Of a DNA stretch of 64,000 nt, positions 15,521 through 25,120 are shown piece by piece (the stretch's first letter is position 1; each line of letters begins with the position of its first letter). A program made the translations under genes and the position numbers. The notes under the pieces were generated by a model. That model was not told the origin of the DNA and made no database searches. It saw nothing but the letters and a program-made list of their open reading frames with translations. The stretch lies in assembly GCA_900470285.1 (NCBI GenBank), contig UCAG01000014.1:241408-305407 (forward strand), read 5' to 3'. The DNA is from Hyphomicrobiales bacterium (GTDB taxonomy: Bacteria; Pseudomonadota; Alphaproteobacteria; Rhizobiales; Rhizobiaceae).

Positions 15521-18259
15521 TCACTCCTGAAGGGGACTTACACAGAAGCTTCGTTTTGAAACCGGATTGCGCCAGCATTTTGTTGCATCGATATAACGAA
15601 GTCCGGCTGTTGTTACCTCGTTGAGTAACCACGTACCATCTTTTTGATAGACGACGCTGCGGTCACCGTCGGGCCATACATAGACTTCGAGCCTGATCTG
15701 ACGGCGTTCTTCTTTGAGTTGACCGGCAGCTTGATAAAATGAAAACTCACGGCATATCTTGTCGGAATAGACAGACCCGCGGTCATCCTCAACGCGGCAC
15801 TGCACGCGGTTATGGGAATATAGTCCCTTGCTCCAGTCGGTCAGCAATTTCCGGTTCGCCTGACAAGCCTGCTCAATATTGTCCATACAGCCCATGTCAT
15901 AGGCTCTTGAAGCTTCTGATATAATGTCACCTGAATTTTGCAGATCGTCGGGTGTTACAGGGTTTACGCTGTCAGGGTTATCATGTGCCTCCAGCAACAT
16001 ATTTCCGTATTTGATGCAGGCCTCGCCATCTGTCGTCTTCACGTAAGGATGAAAACATCCGTTCCGATAGGCTATAGCGGCTTTTTGTAAATCCGCTTCT
16101 GTACCAAGTCCTGAGGCATAGATATTTCCGGCCAGTTTGCATGCATAAGGTGACAGCCCCAAATCTGCAGAATTGCAGGCAAATTCCGACCATTGCAGTG
16201 CATCGGCATAGCGGGTCTTCTGACTTAATGCGAATTTGGCCGCATCATAGCAAATACGCACATCCGCAAGTTTTTCGCTGGCGTGAGTAACCTGATATCC
16301 GCACGCTTTGGTGTAGACATCCATCGCGGCGTTAACTTCACTGGCGGAATCCAGAGCATTCGCCAGTGAGAGGCAAGTACTGGCAGGGTTGTCATCAAAG
16401 CGACAACCGGTGCGCAGCACGGACAACAGAGTGACGTTTTTGTCCTCTTCAGGTGACTGATTTATCTCCGGATTATTTTGCGCTTTTGTAGCGATAAGCG
16501 ATGCTAATGTCTGACAGCCATTGATATTTTCATTATTACACGCATTCGCCAGCATTGTCTCAATACTGTGTACCTGATCCGTGCTTTCCAGAGAAGCATA
16601 GGCAGATACCGCAGAGTTGCACGCCTGCGGACCGTTGGACGTCTTGTCTGTCATGCATGTCATAACAAGCGTGTCGTAGACTTTGCGCTGGGCCGGTTTT
16701 GCCGTTTCGAGATTCAGATCGAGCGCAGCACCCAGACTGTCACAAACGCTGTCCTTGTCAGACTGTCCGGCGCACAACTTGATTGCTCTGGCAGCTGCTA
16801 TATTCCGGTCTTCAGCAGACCAGTGATCAGCTAGTTTGGTTTGTACTGCGCAGGCTGCGGGATCACCCGCGATACAGCCGCGCTCAAGCAAATCCTTTGC
16901 TTTTGCAATTCTTGTATCCGTGACCGGCGGCGTTTTGTTTGCCTGCAGAAAATCACGATATTTATAATAAGCAGGTTTACAGTGTACAATATTGGGTTGT
17001 GGCGGGCCGGGCGTACAAATTTCTTCGGTCAATGATCCGAGTGAATAATTCTCGTCGGCTGTTGCAGATGTATATTCACCGCGGGCTTGCACGACATATC
17101 CGAAGGCATCAGGAACTTCTTCACAAGCCCATGCAATACCGGATCTGCATGCTGTGAGTTTCGCGGTAAAGTTCGATGCGGCCTCTGCAAGCGTAGGCTT
17201 TGTATAAGTTGCGGTGCCGCGGGCAAGCAGAATGCAGCTCACAGCCTGACGTGCGTCGCAGCCCGGCTTGGCAAGTTCAGGCAGTACAAGATCTTCAGCA
17301 TTACCGGTGCCGCCCTCGACCGCGCGAAACTGCGCATTCTCCAATGTATTGTCTGAGCGGTTGATCGCCATCTGACAGCTGCGTATGTCTCCCCCCATAC
17401 AGCCCATCAGAGCGTAATGTGTAACCTTTGCGGGTAAAGTGCCGTCCGGATCTTCTATATTGTATATCGCTTCAGCATAACGGCTGCAGGCTTCGTTCAA
17501 ACCCAGATCGCAGGCTTTCTTAAGATCAGTCGCATTTTCTGTCTCTCCCATCAAATTGCGGGCGGCGGCAAGACGTTCAGAGGCGGATGCAAAATTTCCG
17601 TATTCTCCGTCTGAAAATTCCTTTTCATTTTTTACTAATGCTTCAATGAATTCGGTTCCAGTTGAGCATTCGCTGTTTTCAGGGAGATTACTGGCGCGCC
17701 CCATAATATTCCCGCTCGCCCGAATGTTAAGCAGGCCAAGAGAAAGCGCATATTGACCGTCAGCCAATCGGTAAGCGGCCATGGACGGGCGATATTCTTT
17801 CAGAGCAACGGCTTGCTTGTTTAAAGCTGTTAGCGTGTCTGTTTTAACCGCGATCAGATGACAGGTATTAGGAGGAGCCAGAAAATTGTGCCCGCCGTCA
17901 GAACGTTTAGTGAAACCGCAAAAATTACTGATTTTTTCTACAGGCACAAAACCTGTCGCACGTTGCAGGCCTGTTCCTGTTGCATAGTCGACTGCAAAAT
18001 AGGGCAGATTATCTGCCCCGAAGGTGACGTCCTTTATCCGAACCTCTTCGCCTGATTTTAGCACACGGGCAGGGGATTGTCCCGGAGCAGTCATCACTGA
18101 TGTGGCTTCGCATATGTGTCTGGCACTCAGTTCCTGATAGGGAGGTAAATTTTGGGACAGAGCAGAATGAGTTATTGTGAAAACCGACAGTAACAGCACC
18201 GATAAGCGCACAGCTTCTTTTTTGATCCGGCTTATACTGATCACTCTGCAAATCATCAT
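15521..18259 (-). CDS. Secreted cysteine-rich Sel1-like repeat protein
   Basis: 912 residues from ATG 18259 (ATGATG), chosen over a far upstream start because GCGGAG lies 5-6 bases before it and the next residues form a signal peptide (KKEAVRLSVLLLSVFTITHS, then ALSQ). The body has many Sel1/Hcp-like helical hairpins marked by paired cysteines: CDLGLNEACSRYAEAIYN, GCMGGDIRSCQMAINRS, GCIAGDPAACAVQTKL, CKLAGNIYASGLGTEADLQK. Such repeats form alpha-alpha solenoids held by disulphides and act as protein-protein scaffolds; a periplasmic site is likely. The first 110 mature residues look beta-rich. The C-terminal 90 residues have a paired Cys region ending CWRNPVSKRSFCVSP. No enzyme motif was seen. 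It converges with glsA, 45 bases apart. Confidence 0.7.
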   Translation of the reverse strand: MMICRVISISRIKKEAVRLSVLLLSVFTITHSALSQNLPPYQELSARHICEATSVMTAPGQSPARVLKSGEEVRIKDVTFGADNLPYFAVDYATGTGLQRATGFVPVEKISNFCGFTKRSDGGHNFLAPPNTCHLIAVKTDTLTALNKQAVALKEYRPSMAAYRLADGQYALSLGLLNIRASGNIMGRASNLPENSECSTGTEFIEALVKNEKEFSDGEYGNFASASERLAAARNLMGETENATDLKKACDLGLNEACSRYAEAIYNIEDPDGTLPAKVTHYALMGCMGGDIRSCQMAINRSDNTLENAQFRAVEGGTGNAEDLVLPELAKPGCDARQAVSCILLARGTATYTKPTLAEAASNFTAKLTACRSGIAWACEEVPDAFGYVVQARGEYTSATADENYSLGSLTEEICTPGPPQPNIVHCKPAYYKYRDFLQANKTPPVTDTRIAKAKDLLERGCIAGDPAACAVQTKLADHWSAEDRNIAAARAIKLCAGQSDKDSVCDSLGAALDLNLETAKPAQRKVYDTLVMTCMTDKTSNGPQACNSAVSAYASLESTDQVHSIETMLANACNNENINGCQTLASLIATKAQNNPEINQSPEEDKNVTLLSVLRTGCRFDDNPASTCLSLANALDSASEVNAAMDVYTKACGYQVTHASEKLADVRICYDAAKFALSQKTRYADALQWSEFACNSADLGLSPYACKLAGNIYASGLGTEADLQKAAIAYRNGCFHPYVKTTDGEACIKYGNMLLEAHDNPDSVNPVTPDDLQNSGDIISEASRAYDMGCMDNIEQACQANRKLLTDWSKGLYSHNRVQCRVEDDRGSVYSDKICREFSFYQAAGQLKEERRQIRLEVYVWPDGDRSVVYQKDGTWLLNEVTTAGLRYIDATKCWRNPVSKRSFCVSPLQE

Positions 18260-18370
18260 GCTTTCTCCGCAATAATTCCGCACGATACAATGCCGGAATA
18301 CATGCTTCATGTAACATAGATAATAATGATCTGAATATATTATCTTCGCGCGATCAAACACATGCGGAGT

Positions 18371-19603
18371 TCACAGCTCAATGACCTGTTTGCTCACTCT
18401 GGCCTGTTCTGCAGCCAGCGCCATCAAATGACTTGTGACCGATTTATGCGCAGCGGTTCTGATTTCACGGCCAAACGGTGCGCGAAGAGCCGCGGCGAAA
18501 TCTTCCATCAACCGCAGATCGCCGCCCATATGGTCGCCGGCAAGTGTTTCAATCTGAATTGTAATATCCGGCCGGTCATCAAAGAATTTAATCACCAGAC
18601 TGCCGTCTTCAAAACAACCGGTCAGTTCTCCCTCGCTGCCACCGATATGGATATGGCGTTCGGTACGTTTGTTGAAGGCATGAACCTCAAAACTGGCGGT
18701 GATATTATTGGTAAATTCAATGCCGACAATCTGCCGGTCAACCACTGTATTGTCACTATGATAAACACAACGGCCATAGGGTCCGTTAAGGATGGCCTGC
18801 GTACGTGCTTCAATGCTGGTATCAACGGAAATCATCGATACCGGCCAGCCGGTATGGTCTCCCAGATAAATCCGGCGTGCGGAATAGGGGCATGTCATTT
18901 CCACCAGACAGCCATCGAGACAGCGCTCAGCAGCGCCTTGCGGAGCATTTTTAGGTGTAAATTGTTTCAGGCTGCCGAAACTGGAAATACGTAATGGCGT
19001 TTCATCGGTCAGCCAGTGCAGAATATCCATATCATGGCTGCATTTCGCCAAGATTAGCGGACTGCCGTCTTCTAAGCGCCGGAAATTACCGCGCACATAA
19101 CTGTGCGAGTGATGGTAATAGCCGATATTCTCGGAAGCACGAATACTTTGCACAGTCCCGAAAATCCGGTTCTCAATCAGCTCTTTGATTTTGGCAAAAA
19201 ACGGTGTGTAGCGCAGAACATGACAGATCATCAAAAAACGCTGGTTGCGTTCCGAGGCTTCCGCCATACGTTGACAGGCTTCAACCGTGGAAGCCATCGG
19301 TTTTTCCAGCAGCACGTTGAATTTGCGATCCAGAGCGGCAACGGCAACAGCTTCATGATCCTTATCGAGATTGGCAACCACAACAGCATCAATATTTTTG
19401 AGCGCATTGAGCATGGTGATACTGTCTGAAAAGCAGTTCTCCGGCGCAATGCCATGCTTGTTGGCAAATGCAGCAACCGCATCCGGTTTGATATCGCAGA
19501 CGGCGGTAAATTTCATAAGATGCGGGTTTTTCAGCGTGATATCGCCATAGGCATTGCCGCGATAACCGGCACCGATAAGAGCAACCTGCGGGATCTGTGT
19601 CAT
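18371..19603 (-). CDS. Gfo/Idh/MocA-family NAD(P)-dependent oxidoreductase
   Basis: A 410-residue protein. A Rossmann start VALIGAGYRGNAYGD binds the dinucleotide, VLLEKPMAST carries the family EKP motif, and KCSHDMDILHWL contains the active-site region. It is the last gene of a leftward group nagB-nagA-binding protein-oxidoreductase, with 106 bases between it and the binding protein. Members oxidise or epimerise sugars, and some act on amino sugars or in redox-based glycoside cleavage (GH109). Here it probably converts an amino-sugar derivative into something NagA/NagB can use. The substrate cannot be read from the sequence. Confidence 0.85.
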   Translation of the reverse strand: MTQIPQVALIGAGYRGNAYGDITLKNPHLMKFTAVCDIKPDAVAAFANKHGIAPENCFSDSITMLNALKNIDAVVVANLDKDHEAVAVAALDRKFNVLLEKPMASTVEACQRMAEASERNQRFLMICHVLRYTPFFAKIKELIENRIFGTVQSIRASENIGYYHHSHSYVRGNFRRLEDGSPLILAKCSHDMDILHWLTDETPLRISSFGSLKQFTPKNAPQGAAERCLDGCLVEMTCPYSARRIYLGDHTGWPVSMISVDTSIEARTQAILNGPYGRCVYHSDNTVVDRQIVGIEFTNNITASFEVHAFNKRTERHIHIGGSEGELTGCFEDGSLVIKFFDDRPDITIQIETLAGDHMGGDLRLMEDFAAALRAPFGREIRTAAHKSVTSHLMALAAEQARVSKQVIEL

Positions 19604-19709
19604 AATGCTATCCGCTGTAACGGTAAAAAATGCGGAGCTTTAGAGCGCTGTATATCGAATAGACACACAAGGCTGTAGGCTCCGCAGTCTGGGGGTGAAG
19701 GTGTAATGG

Positions 19710-20906
19710 TTATGATTTGCGTGCGCCGACCAGCTCATCCCACTTTCGGAAAGCCTGCACCATTTTTTCCGGTTTCAGCGGTAGCTCAATCGGATTATTG
19801 GCAATCAGATCATCATATTCAGGGCGGCCGAATTGCTTGATAATGTCCTGACTATGCTGTGGTGCCATGGAAAGCGGTACATTCTTCACCGCAGGCCCCG
19901 GATAGAGCGAACCTTCATTATAGGCAAAGGCCTGTGCTTCCGGTGTGAGCAGGAACGCCATGATATCCAGCGTCACCGCCAGAACATCCTCTTTCACGCC
20001 TTTCGGAATGCACATGAAGAAGGCATCGGAAACCCAGTGGAAGCCTTTCAGTGTGGAGATTTTGGCTGTTTCCGGCACAATGCCGACTGCGCGCGGATTA
20101 ATGTCCCAGCCGGTGGTGGTCACGATAATATCGCGTGAACCTTCGCCGAATTCTTTCATCGTTGCGCCGGTACCCGCCGGATAATAATCAATATAATCGC
20201 CGAGTTCCGCGAGATAGTTCCATGTCTTCTCCCAGCCGTTGATCGGATCGGTCGGGTCTTTATCACCGAGAATATAAGGCAGCCCCATCATGAAGGTGCG
20301 GGCAGGGCCTGAATTTGTCGGACGGGCATAGAGGAAACGTCCCGGATTTTCTTTTGCCCAGGCCAGCAATTCTTCGGCACTTTCCGGTGCTTTTGCCACG
20401 CGCTCCGGTGCATATTCAAGCAGCGGGCCCGAAGGGTAATAGGTGACAACCACACCGTAACCGGCACCCTGAATTTTATGCAGGTTCAGGGCTGCAGGCT
20501 CGTAATTGGCCTCAATATCAGGGAAAGTTTCATTAAACTCCGGCAGAATTTGCATCCATGTATCTTCGACAAGTCCGGCTGCGAGACCGTCACTGCCGGT
20601 CAGCACAAGATCAATATCAACACGGTTACTCTTTTGCTGTACTTTGAGTTTACCGGCCAGTTCGGTTACTGGTGCCTTCAGAAACACGATTCGGGAAACC
20701 TTATCCGGATTGCGCTCGGCATAAAGTTCAAGCGCAGGCTGTACGAGCGACAAAGCCCCGCCGACATCCATCAGCTTCACTTCGACCGGTTTGGCCGGCA
20801 GCGGCATTTTGCGGGCAAAACTTAAGCCGCTGCCGGCCAGAAATGCGGTGACGGATGCACCTGTAATCAGCACGCGCCGGTTCATTCTCAGATCATTGAC
20901 TTTCAT
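19710..20906 (-). CDS. ABC transporter solute-binding protein with RR signal (amino-sugar operon)
   Basis: 398 residues from ATG 20906, which has AGGGGA 6-7 bases upstream; longer starts run into nagA. The N-terminus MNRRVLITGASVTAFLAGSG has a twin-arginine pair before a hydrophobic stretch, suggesting Tat export. The mature protein is a family 1 extracellular solute-binding protein and is clearly paralogous to the one at 27168-28346: both share VDIDLVLTG/LDIDLVLTG, VVYYPSGPLLEY-type, LLAWAKENP, MGLPY and the C-terminal PGPAVKDVPLSMAPQ-type blocks. No permease lies in this operon, so it may use the permeases at 24280-26020. It follows nagA by 43 bases. Confidence 0.85.
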   Translation of the reverse strand: MKVNDLRMNRRVLITGASVTAFLAGSGLSFARKMPLPAKPVEVKLMDVGGALSLVQPALELYAERNPDKVSRIVFLKAPVTELAGKLKVQQKSNRVDIDLVLTGSDGLAAGLVEDTWMQILPEFNETFPDIEANYEPAALNLHKIQGAGYGVVVTYYPSGPLLEYAPERVAKAPESAEELLAWAKENPGRFLYARPTNSGPARTFMMGLPYILGDKDPTDPINGWEKTWNYLAELGDYIDYYPAGTGATMKEFGEGSRDIIVTTTGWDINPRAVGIVPETAKISTLKGFHWVSDAFFMCIPKGVKEDVLAVTLDIMAFLLTPEAQAFAYNEGSLYPGPAVKNVPLSMAPQHSQDIIKQFGRPEYDDLIANNPIELPLKPEKMVQAFRKWDELVGARKS

Positions 20907-20949
20907 CCTGTTCCCCTTTTTATTTTTATAGGTTGAGCGGTTTTGATGC

Positions 20950-21960
20950 TTATGCGTCATGCTCCGGAAAGGCTGCTTTCCGTATAAACAGATCAGATGT
21001 CCATTCGATGAAACCCACAGGCTGCTTAATGCCTCGGGCAGCGAGGACAGGTGCCAGAAGTGCCTCAACATTAGTGGATGCCATGTGCACTGCTTCTTTA
21101 AAGGAGGCAATGCCCCATGTCACAAGATTGCGCACGGCCTGATCGAGACACAGTGTTGAACCGGCGAGACCGGCACCATTCGGATTTTTGACCATGCCAT
21201 TGTCATGGCGCTCAATCTGCATATCCGCGAAATGATAAAAGCCTGTCTCCACCGCTGCTGCGGAAACCGCATCGGTTACCAAAACGGAACGTGAAATCCC
21301 CTTCGCCCGTATCATGACTTTGAGCGCTTGCGGCGGAATATGGAACCCGTCGGCAATGAAGCAGGCGGTGAGGCGGTCTTCGGCCAATTGAGCAAACAGC
21401 GGATTATCCAGCTTTGGCATATGTTGCGGCAGGCCATTGCCGAGATGGGTGGAAAGGCTGGCTCCGGCCGAGGCCGCTTGAGCCGCAGTCTCAAAGTTAC
21501 ACTCAGAATGACCGATGGCTGTGAGAATATTGCGGGCCTTCATGGCTGCAATGAATTCTTCAGAACCGGAGAGTTCCGGAGCCAGCGTCACCAGCAGGAT
21601 CGGTGTGGTGATCCGCGCCTGTAGCTCCTCAATCAGGCTGGCATATGGTGGTGTCATAACGCCAGCCGGATGGCATCCGGCAAAACCCTGTTGCGGGTTG
21701 AGAAACGGCCCTTCAATATGCAGGCCTAAGCACATCAGACGGCCAAGTCTGCTATGCTGAATGGCATTATCCAGCATTTGAATACGCTGCAGCAACACAT
21801 CCGGTGCCGCAGTGATAAGCGTCGGCAAACAGGCTGTGACACCTGTCGCGAGCATAGCTTCTAATGCATGGTCGAGTTCAGATGCGGTAAGCTTGCCGGA
21901 GTTGAAATCAACACCGGCAAAGCCGTTAACCTGAATATCGGTTAAGCCCTTGGTGCGCAT
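20950..21960 (-). CDS. nagA: N-acetylglucosamine-6-phosphate deacetylase-like protein (short form)
   Basis: 336 residues. Metal and active-site motifs of NagA are present: [10 protein letters not shown] (Glu ligand), AIGHSECNF (His), STHLGNGLP (His, where E. coli has THLFNAM), CFIADGFH and [10 protein letters not shown] (catalytic Asp). Compared with the usual 380 residues it lacks about 45 N-terminal residues and starts at the strand [13 protein letters not shown], so the small beta-sandwich domain must be incomplete. Upstream DNA codes for the nagB-like gene, with a 19-bp overlap, so no longer start is available. It deacetylates an N-acetylated amino-sugar 6-phosphate; GlcNAc-6-P is the standard substrate, but the short form and the operon leave another substrate possible. 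Confidence 0.82.
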   Translation of the reverse strand: MRTKGLTDIQVNGFAGVDFNSGKLTASELDHALEAMLATGVTACLPTLITAAPDVLLQRIQMLDNAIQHSRLGRLMCLGLHIEGPFLNPQQGFAGCHPAGVMTPPYASLIEELQARITTPILLVTLAPELSGSEEFIAAMKARNILTAIGHSECNFETAAQAASAGASLSTHLGNGLPQHMPKLDNPLFAQLAEDRLTACFIADGFHIPPQALKVMIRAKGISRSVLVTDAVSAAAVETGFYHFADMQIERHDNGMVKNPNGAGLAGSTLCLDQAVRNLVTWGIASFKEAVHMASTNVEALLAPVLAARGIKQPVGFIEWTSDLFIRKAAFPEHDA

Positions 21961-22691
21961 GACAAAAGCGACGCTGATTGGGTGTCGAGTAAAGCCACAG
22001 TGTTGTTGTGGTTCTGCAAGATGGATGCCGGATGAAGCGGCGTTACTGATCCTTCAAGGGCATTTTTAACAGCCTGCGCCTTGCGTTGATCCGGCACGGA
22101 TAGAATGATCAGGGATGATTTCATAATCTGTTTAATGCTCATGGAGATAGCCTGAGCAGGCACATCTCCCAGCGTGGCAAACCAGCCTTCACCCATTTGC
22201 TGACGGCGGCAGGCTTCGTCCAGATCAACAATAATATAAGGTTTGTCGGTCTCGAAATCGGCCGGCGGGTCATTAAAAGCCAGATGGCAATTTTCCCCGA
22301 TACCTGCAAAGCAAACATCAATGGTCTCATCGACAATCAGTTTGCTGAGCCTGCCGGCTTCTGCTTCCGGATTGTCTTCGGCGTTGATTTCATGGAGTGT
22401 CACTTTACTGCCGAGGGGCTCAACAAAGCGCTCAATCAGATAGCGGCGGAAGCTTGCCGGATGGCTCTTTTTCATGCCGACATATTCGTCCAGATGAAAA
22501 GCGGTGACTTTGGACCAGTCAATATCCGGTTCGCGGATCAGTACTTCCAGCATTTCAAACTGGCTGGCACCGGTAGCAACAATAATTGAGGCTTTCCCCT
22601 TATTGCGCAGAGCCGATCTGATGGCTTCCGCACCACGTTTTGCTGCAGCCTCTCCTAATTGCTGTTTCGTGTCGAAAACACGTATTTCCAC
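21942..22691 (-). CDS. nagB: Glucosamine-6-phosphate deaminase/isomerase-like protein
   Basis: 249 residues from GTG 22691 with GGGGAG 6 bases upstream. The fold motifs are [16 protein letters not shown] (phosphate loop), [11 protein letters not shown] (Asp of the DEY motif) and [16 protein letters not shown]. The last differs from the E. coli form GNDGHIAFNEP: the ring-opening Asp is Asn, Gly is Cys and Glu is Asp, while the His is kept. A GENGH-type version of this loop is familiar among NagB homologues, so the enzyme may still work or may prefer another amino-sugar phosphate. First gene of the leftward operon; the divergent ROK gene and a palindrome lie upstream. Confidence 0.82.
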   Translation of the reverse strand: MEIRVFDTKQQLGEAAAKRGAEAIRSALRNKGKASIIVATGASQFEMLEVLIREPDIDWSKVTAFHLDEYVGMKKSHPASFRRYLIERFVEPLGSKVTLHEINAEDNPEAEAGRLSKLIVDETIDVCFAGIGENCHLAFNDPPADFETDKPYIIVDLDEACRRQQMGEGWFATLGDVPAQAISMSIKQIMKSSLIILSVPDQRKAQAVKNALEGSVTPLHPASILQNHNNTVALLDTQSASLLSCAPRA

Positions 22692-22861
22692 GCCACTCTC
22701 CCCGTTTTAAAAGGCAAAGCATCAGCATTCCCGCGCATGACGCGGGCTGCATAGCTCTGATTGTTAAGGCTGACCGGTCGGGTCGCTTTTTTAAGCTGAC
22801 AATGACCTCTGCCTCCTCCTGATTAAAAGAATACACCTTCATTTTAGGCTTGCAAGTTATT

Positions 22862-22883
22862 TTTGAATAATATTATTCAAAAT
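22862..22883. promoter_or_regulatory. Perfect 22-bp palindrome, likely ROK repressor operator
   Basis: TTTTGAATAAT is followed without a spacer by its exact reverse complement. It sits 21 bases before the ROK start and about 170 bases before nagB, in AT-rich DNA that could hold both promoters. The TTATTT...AAATAA ends resemble NagC-type sites. It is probably the operator for the ROK protein acting on itself and on the nag operon. Confidence 0.75.
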
Positions 22884-22904
22884 AATAATATGGGATGAGT
22901 TGCT

Positions 22905-24092
22905 ATGCAGAATTTTCAGAATCTCCGCTTTTCCGATGCGCATCAGCGTGATTGTGCCCGTGTTGTCAGCAGTCTGCTGGAGGCGGACGGGCAGTCCCGC
23001 GCCAGCCTTGCGGCTGCCCTTGAACTCACGTCCATGACAACCTCCCGCATTATAGCGGATTTGCTGGATAATGGTTTTGTAACGGAAGACGTGGCGGAAA
23101 GGCGCGGACGCGGGCGCCCCGGAACACTTGTACGATTGAATGCAAAGCGGATCGGTTTCACTGTTATTAAAATGACCAGCTATCTGGTGGAAGGCGCTTT
23201 GCTGGATTTGCAGGGGAATATTATTGCCTCGCAGACAAAGCGTTTGAATGATGCTGCTGATAATCAGCAGATGACGGTTTTTCTGCAACAAATGATACAG
23301 ACCTTGCGGGCTTCACAACCGGATATGATGGTGCATGTCGGCACGACAATTCTCGTGGCCGGTATTGTCGATGTTAAAAAAAGGGTTTGGCTGATTACTT
23401 CCCGCTGGCCGCAGGTGCGGGACTTTAATCTCGCTGAAGCCTTAAGCCCTGTTACGCCGCTTGTCTGTTTGTTCCGCCAGCTGGATATCGAGCTGGATGT
23501 ACATTTCAAAGCAGAGACTGCGCCGGTCAATACAGCCGCATTATTGCATTGGGGTTGGGGGATCGGGCTTGCCTATTGTTCCCGCGATGTCGCCAGCATT
23601 GCCCATCAGGGGCCTTTTGGTGAGATCGGCCATTGGCGTTTTGATACATTGCAGGATCGCCCTTGCGGTTGCGGAAACCGAGGTTGTCTGGAAACGGCGG
23701 TTGCCCTGCCGGTCTTGTTGCAGCAACTGGGGCTGGATGAGCTGATAGGTTTGGGTCAAGAGCAGGATATCGGCGGATATTTGCAGGATGCATCACTTGC
23801 AGACCATGCTGATATGCAGCTGGCAATTCGTCTTGTGGCGCGGGCGCTGGGCAATATGTGCCGCATTCTGTTTCCTGACAGAGTGTATCTGACAGGGCCG
23901 TTTACTTCTAATCAGGCTGTTTTTACTCAGCTATGCAGTCAATTTCATGCAGAAGGGCTGGTTGGTGCTTTAAAATTGCCGGATGTGATTGTGGTACAAA
24001 CCGATAATCAGGACATTTTGCACAGCGCTATTCGTCCGCTGATTGAGAGTGCACTCGGAAATTTACCTGCAATTGCAGCGGGGGAATTATAG
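22905..24092 (+). CDS. ROK-family transcriptional repressor (NagC-like)
   Basis: 395 residues. An N-terminal winged helix-turn-helix at about 10-70 (ASLAAALELTSMTTSRIIAD) is followed by RGRGRPGT, then a ROK sugar-kinase-like domain. The zinc-binding ROK signature CGCGNRGCLETAV is intact, and GEIGHWRFD carries the conserved His. Proteins of this shape are sugar-sensing repressors. Its divergence from the nagB-nagA operon and the palindrome between them make it the likely local repressor, released by an amino-sugar phosphate. Confidence 0.88.
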   Translation: MQNFQNLRFSDAHQRDCARVVSSLLEADGQSRASLAAALELTSMTTSRIIADLLDNGFVTEDVAERRGRGRPGTLVRLNAKRIGFTVIKMTSYLVEGALLDLQGNIIASQTKRLNDAADNQQMTVFLQQMIQTLRASQPDMMVHVGTTILVAGIVDVKKRVWLITSRWPQVRDFNLAEALSPVTPLVCLFRQLDIELDVHFKAETAPVNTAALLHWGWGIGLAYCSRDVASIAHQGPFGEIGHWRFDTLQDRPCGCGNRGCLETAVALPVLLQQLGLDELIGLGQEQDIGGYLQDASLADHADMQLAIRLVARALGNMCRILFPDRVYLTGPFTSNQAVFTQLCSQFHAEGLVGALKLPDVIVVQTDNQDILHSAIRPLIESALGNLPAIAAGEL

Positions 24093-24238
24093 CGTATCCC
24101 GAAAAGTGTGAAGCGCCTTCGCGGGGAAATCAGTCCACCGGACTGATTTCTAAATCCCGCTTCGATCAGATAAGATACGCGTTGAAACAAAGAGTTAGAG
24201 CGATTTTACTGATTTAATTTTAACGGGAACCGCTCTAA
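24091..24238. repeat. Two-hairpin intergenic repeat, copy 3 (with extra inner hairpin)
   Basis: GCGTATC at 24092 pairs with GATACGC at 24174-24180. Inside lies an added perfect hairpin GAAATCAGTCC-ACC-GGACTGATTTC. The joint GTTGAAACAAAGAGTTAGAG then leads to the second stem, opening TTAGAGCG and closing CGCTCTAA. It begins at the stop of the ROK gene. Confidence 0.7.
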
Positions 24239-24240
24239 AC

Positions 24241-24270
24241 CCGCCGTCAGATCATACGATCTGACGGCGG
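24241..24270 (-). terminator. Terminator-like hairpin after the hexuronate ABC operon
   Basis: CCGCCGTCAGATC at 24241-24253 and GATCTGACGGCGG at 24258-24270 form a perfect 13-bp stem with a four-base loop. It lies 9 bases past the stop of the leftward permease gene, and a short TTT follows on the - strand. It may also stop rightward transcription from the ROK gene. Confidence 0.75.
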
Positions 24271-24279
24271 TCATCTTTA

Positions 24280-25119
24280 TTAGTTGTTAGACTGTTTGGC
24301 GCGGGCAACAATCTGTGTCGGATTGACAAAGCGCAGTGCCAGCAGCAGCCATACCAGAGTTGTAATCATATAGATCACTGCCATGGCATCAATAGACTGG
24401 ACTGAGCGTACGCCCGAGGCAAAAACGGAATAATAGAGCGCCACAACAAGGGTCTGGCTGGTTGGTCCTGCGGTGAGGAATGTCAGCTCAAACATGGCGA
24501 CTGTGCGGACAAGCACCAGCAGTAATGCAGCCAGAATGCCGGGCAGCAGCATCGGCATCAGTACATAGCGGAACAACTGGAATTTATTCGCACCGAAAAC
24601 ATGGGCAGCCGCTTCCACTTTCGGGTCAATCTGTTCGATGAAAGGGATCATCACCAGAATAACAAAAGGAACGGTCGGCACCAGATTGGCCAGCACAACG
24701 CCCCAGAATGTCCCCCCGACACCTGCCTGATAGAGCACAGTTGCCAGCGGAATACCAAAGGTGATTGGCGGTACCAGCAAAGGCAGCAGAAACAGCAGCA
24801 TCACCAGATTGCGGCCGGGGAAATTGCGGCGCGCCATCGCATAGGCTGCCGTAACACCGAGCAGACCGGACAGAGCCACAACTGTGAAGACGATCTGGAA
24901 GGTGACAATCAGCACATCACCGAGCTGGAACTCCCGCCATGCAGTGAAGTACCACCGTGTTGTCAGTGCCTGCGGCAGCCATGTGCCGAGCCAGCGCGTT
25001 GAAAAGGACGAGAGCACGACGGTTGCGATCATTGCCAGCAGGTTGATGACAAAAAAGGCAACAATGACCCAGACGGCGGTGATCCATAATTTGGATCCGA
25101 TAGAGGTATCTCTGATCAT
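24280..25119 (-). CDS. ABC transporter permease (PotC/ThiP-like), second subunit
   Basis: 279 residues from ATG 25119 (MIRDTSIGSKLWITAVWVIV), which follows the stop of the upstream permease by one base; a longer start would overlap that gene by 68 bases. About six transmembrane segments are seen, and the EAA-type loop is KVEAAAHVFGANKFQLFRYV. It pairs with the permease at 25121-26020 to form the channel of an importer with the ATPase at 26029 and the binding protein at 27168. Last gene of the leftward operon. Confidence 0.87.
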   Translation of the reverse strand: MIRDTSIGSKLWITAVWVIVAFFVINLLAMIATVVLSSFSTRWLGTWLPQALTTRWYFTAWREFQLGDVLIVTFQIVFTVVALSGLLGVTAAYAMARRNFPGRNLVMLLFLLPLLVPPITFGIPLATVLYQAGVGGTFWGVVLANLVPTVPFVILVMIPFIEQIDPKVEAAAHVFGANKFQLFRYVLMPMLLPGILAALLLVLVRTVAMFELTFLTAGPTSQTLVVALYYSVFASGVRSVQSIDAMAVIYMITTLVWLLLALRFVNPTQIVARAKQSNN

Positions 25120-25120
25120 A

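Noticed and set aside
19635..19660. A possible fourth copy of the two-hairpin repeat (TTTAGAGCGC)
   Set aside because: Only the TAGAGCG string is present; neither the joint nor the paired arms are there.
22600..22842. 80-codon leftward frame before and into nagB
   Set aside because: No ribosome binding site, odd composition and no likeness to known proteins; it overlaps nagB in another frame.
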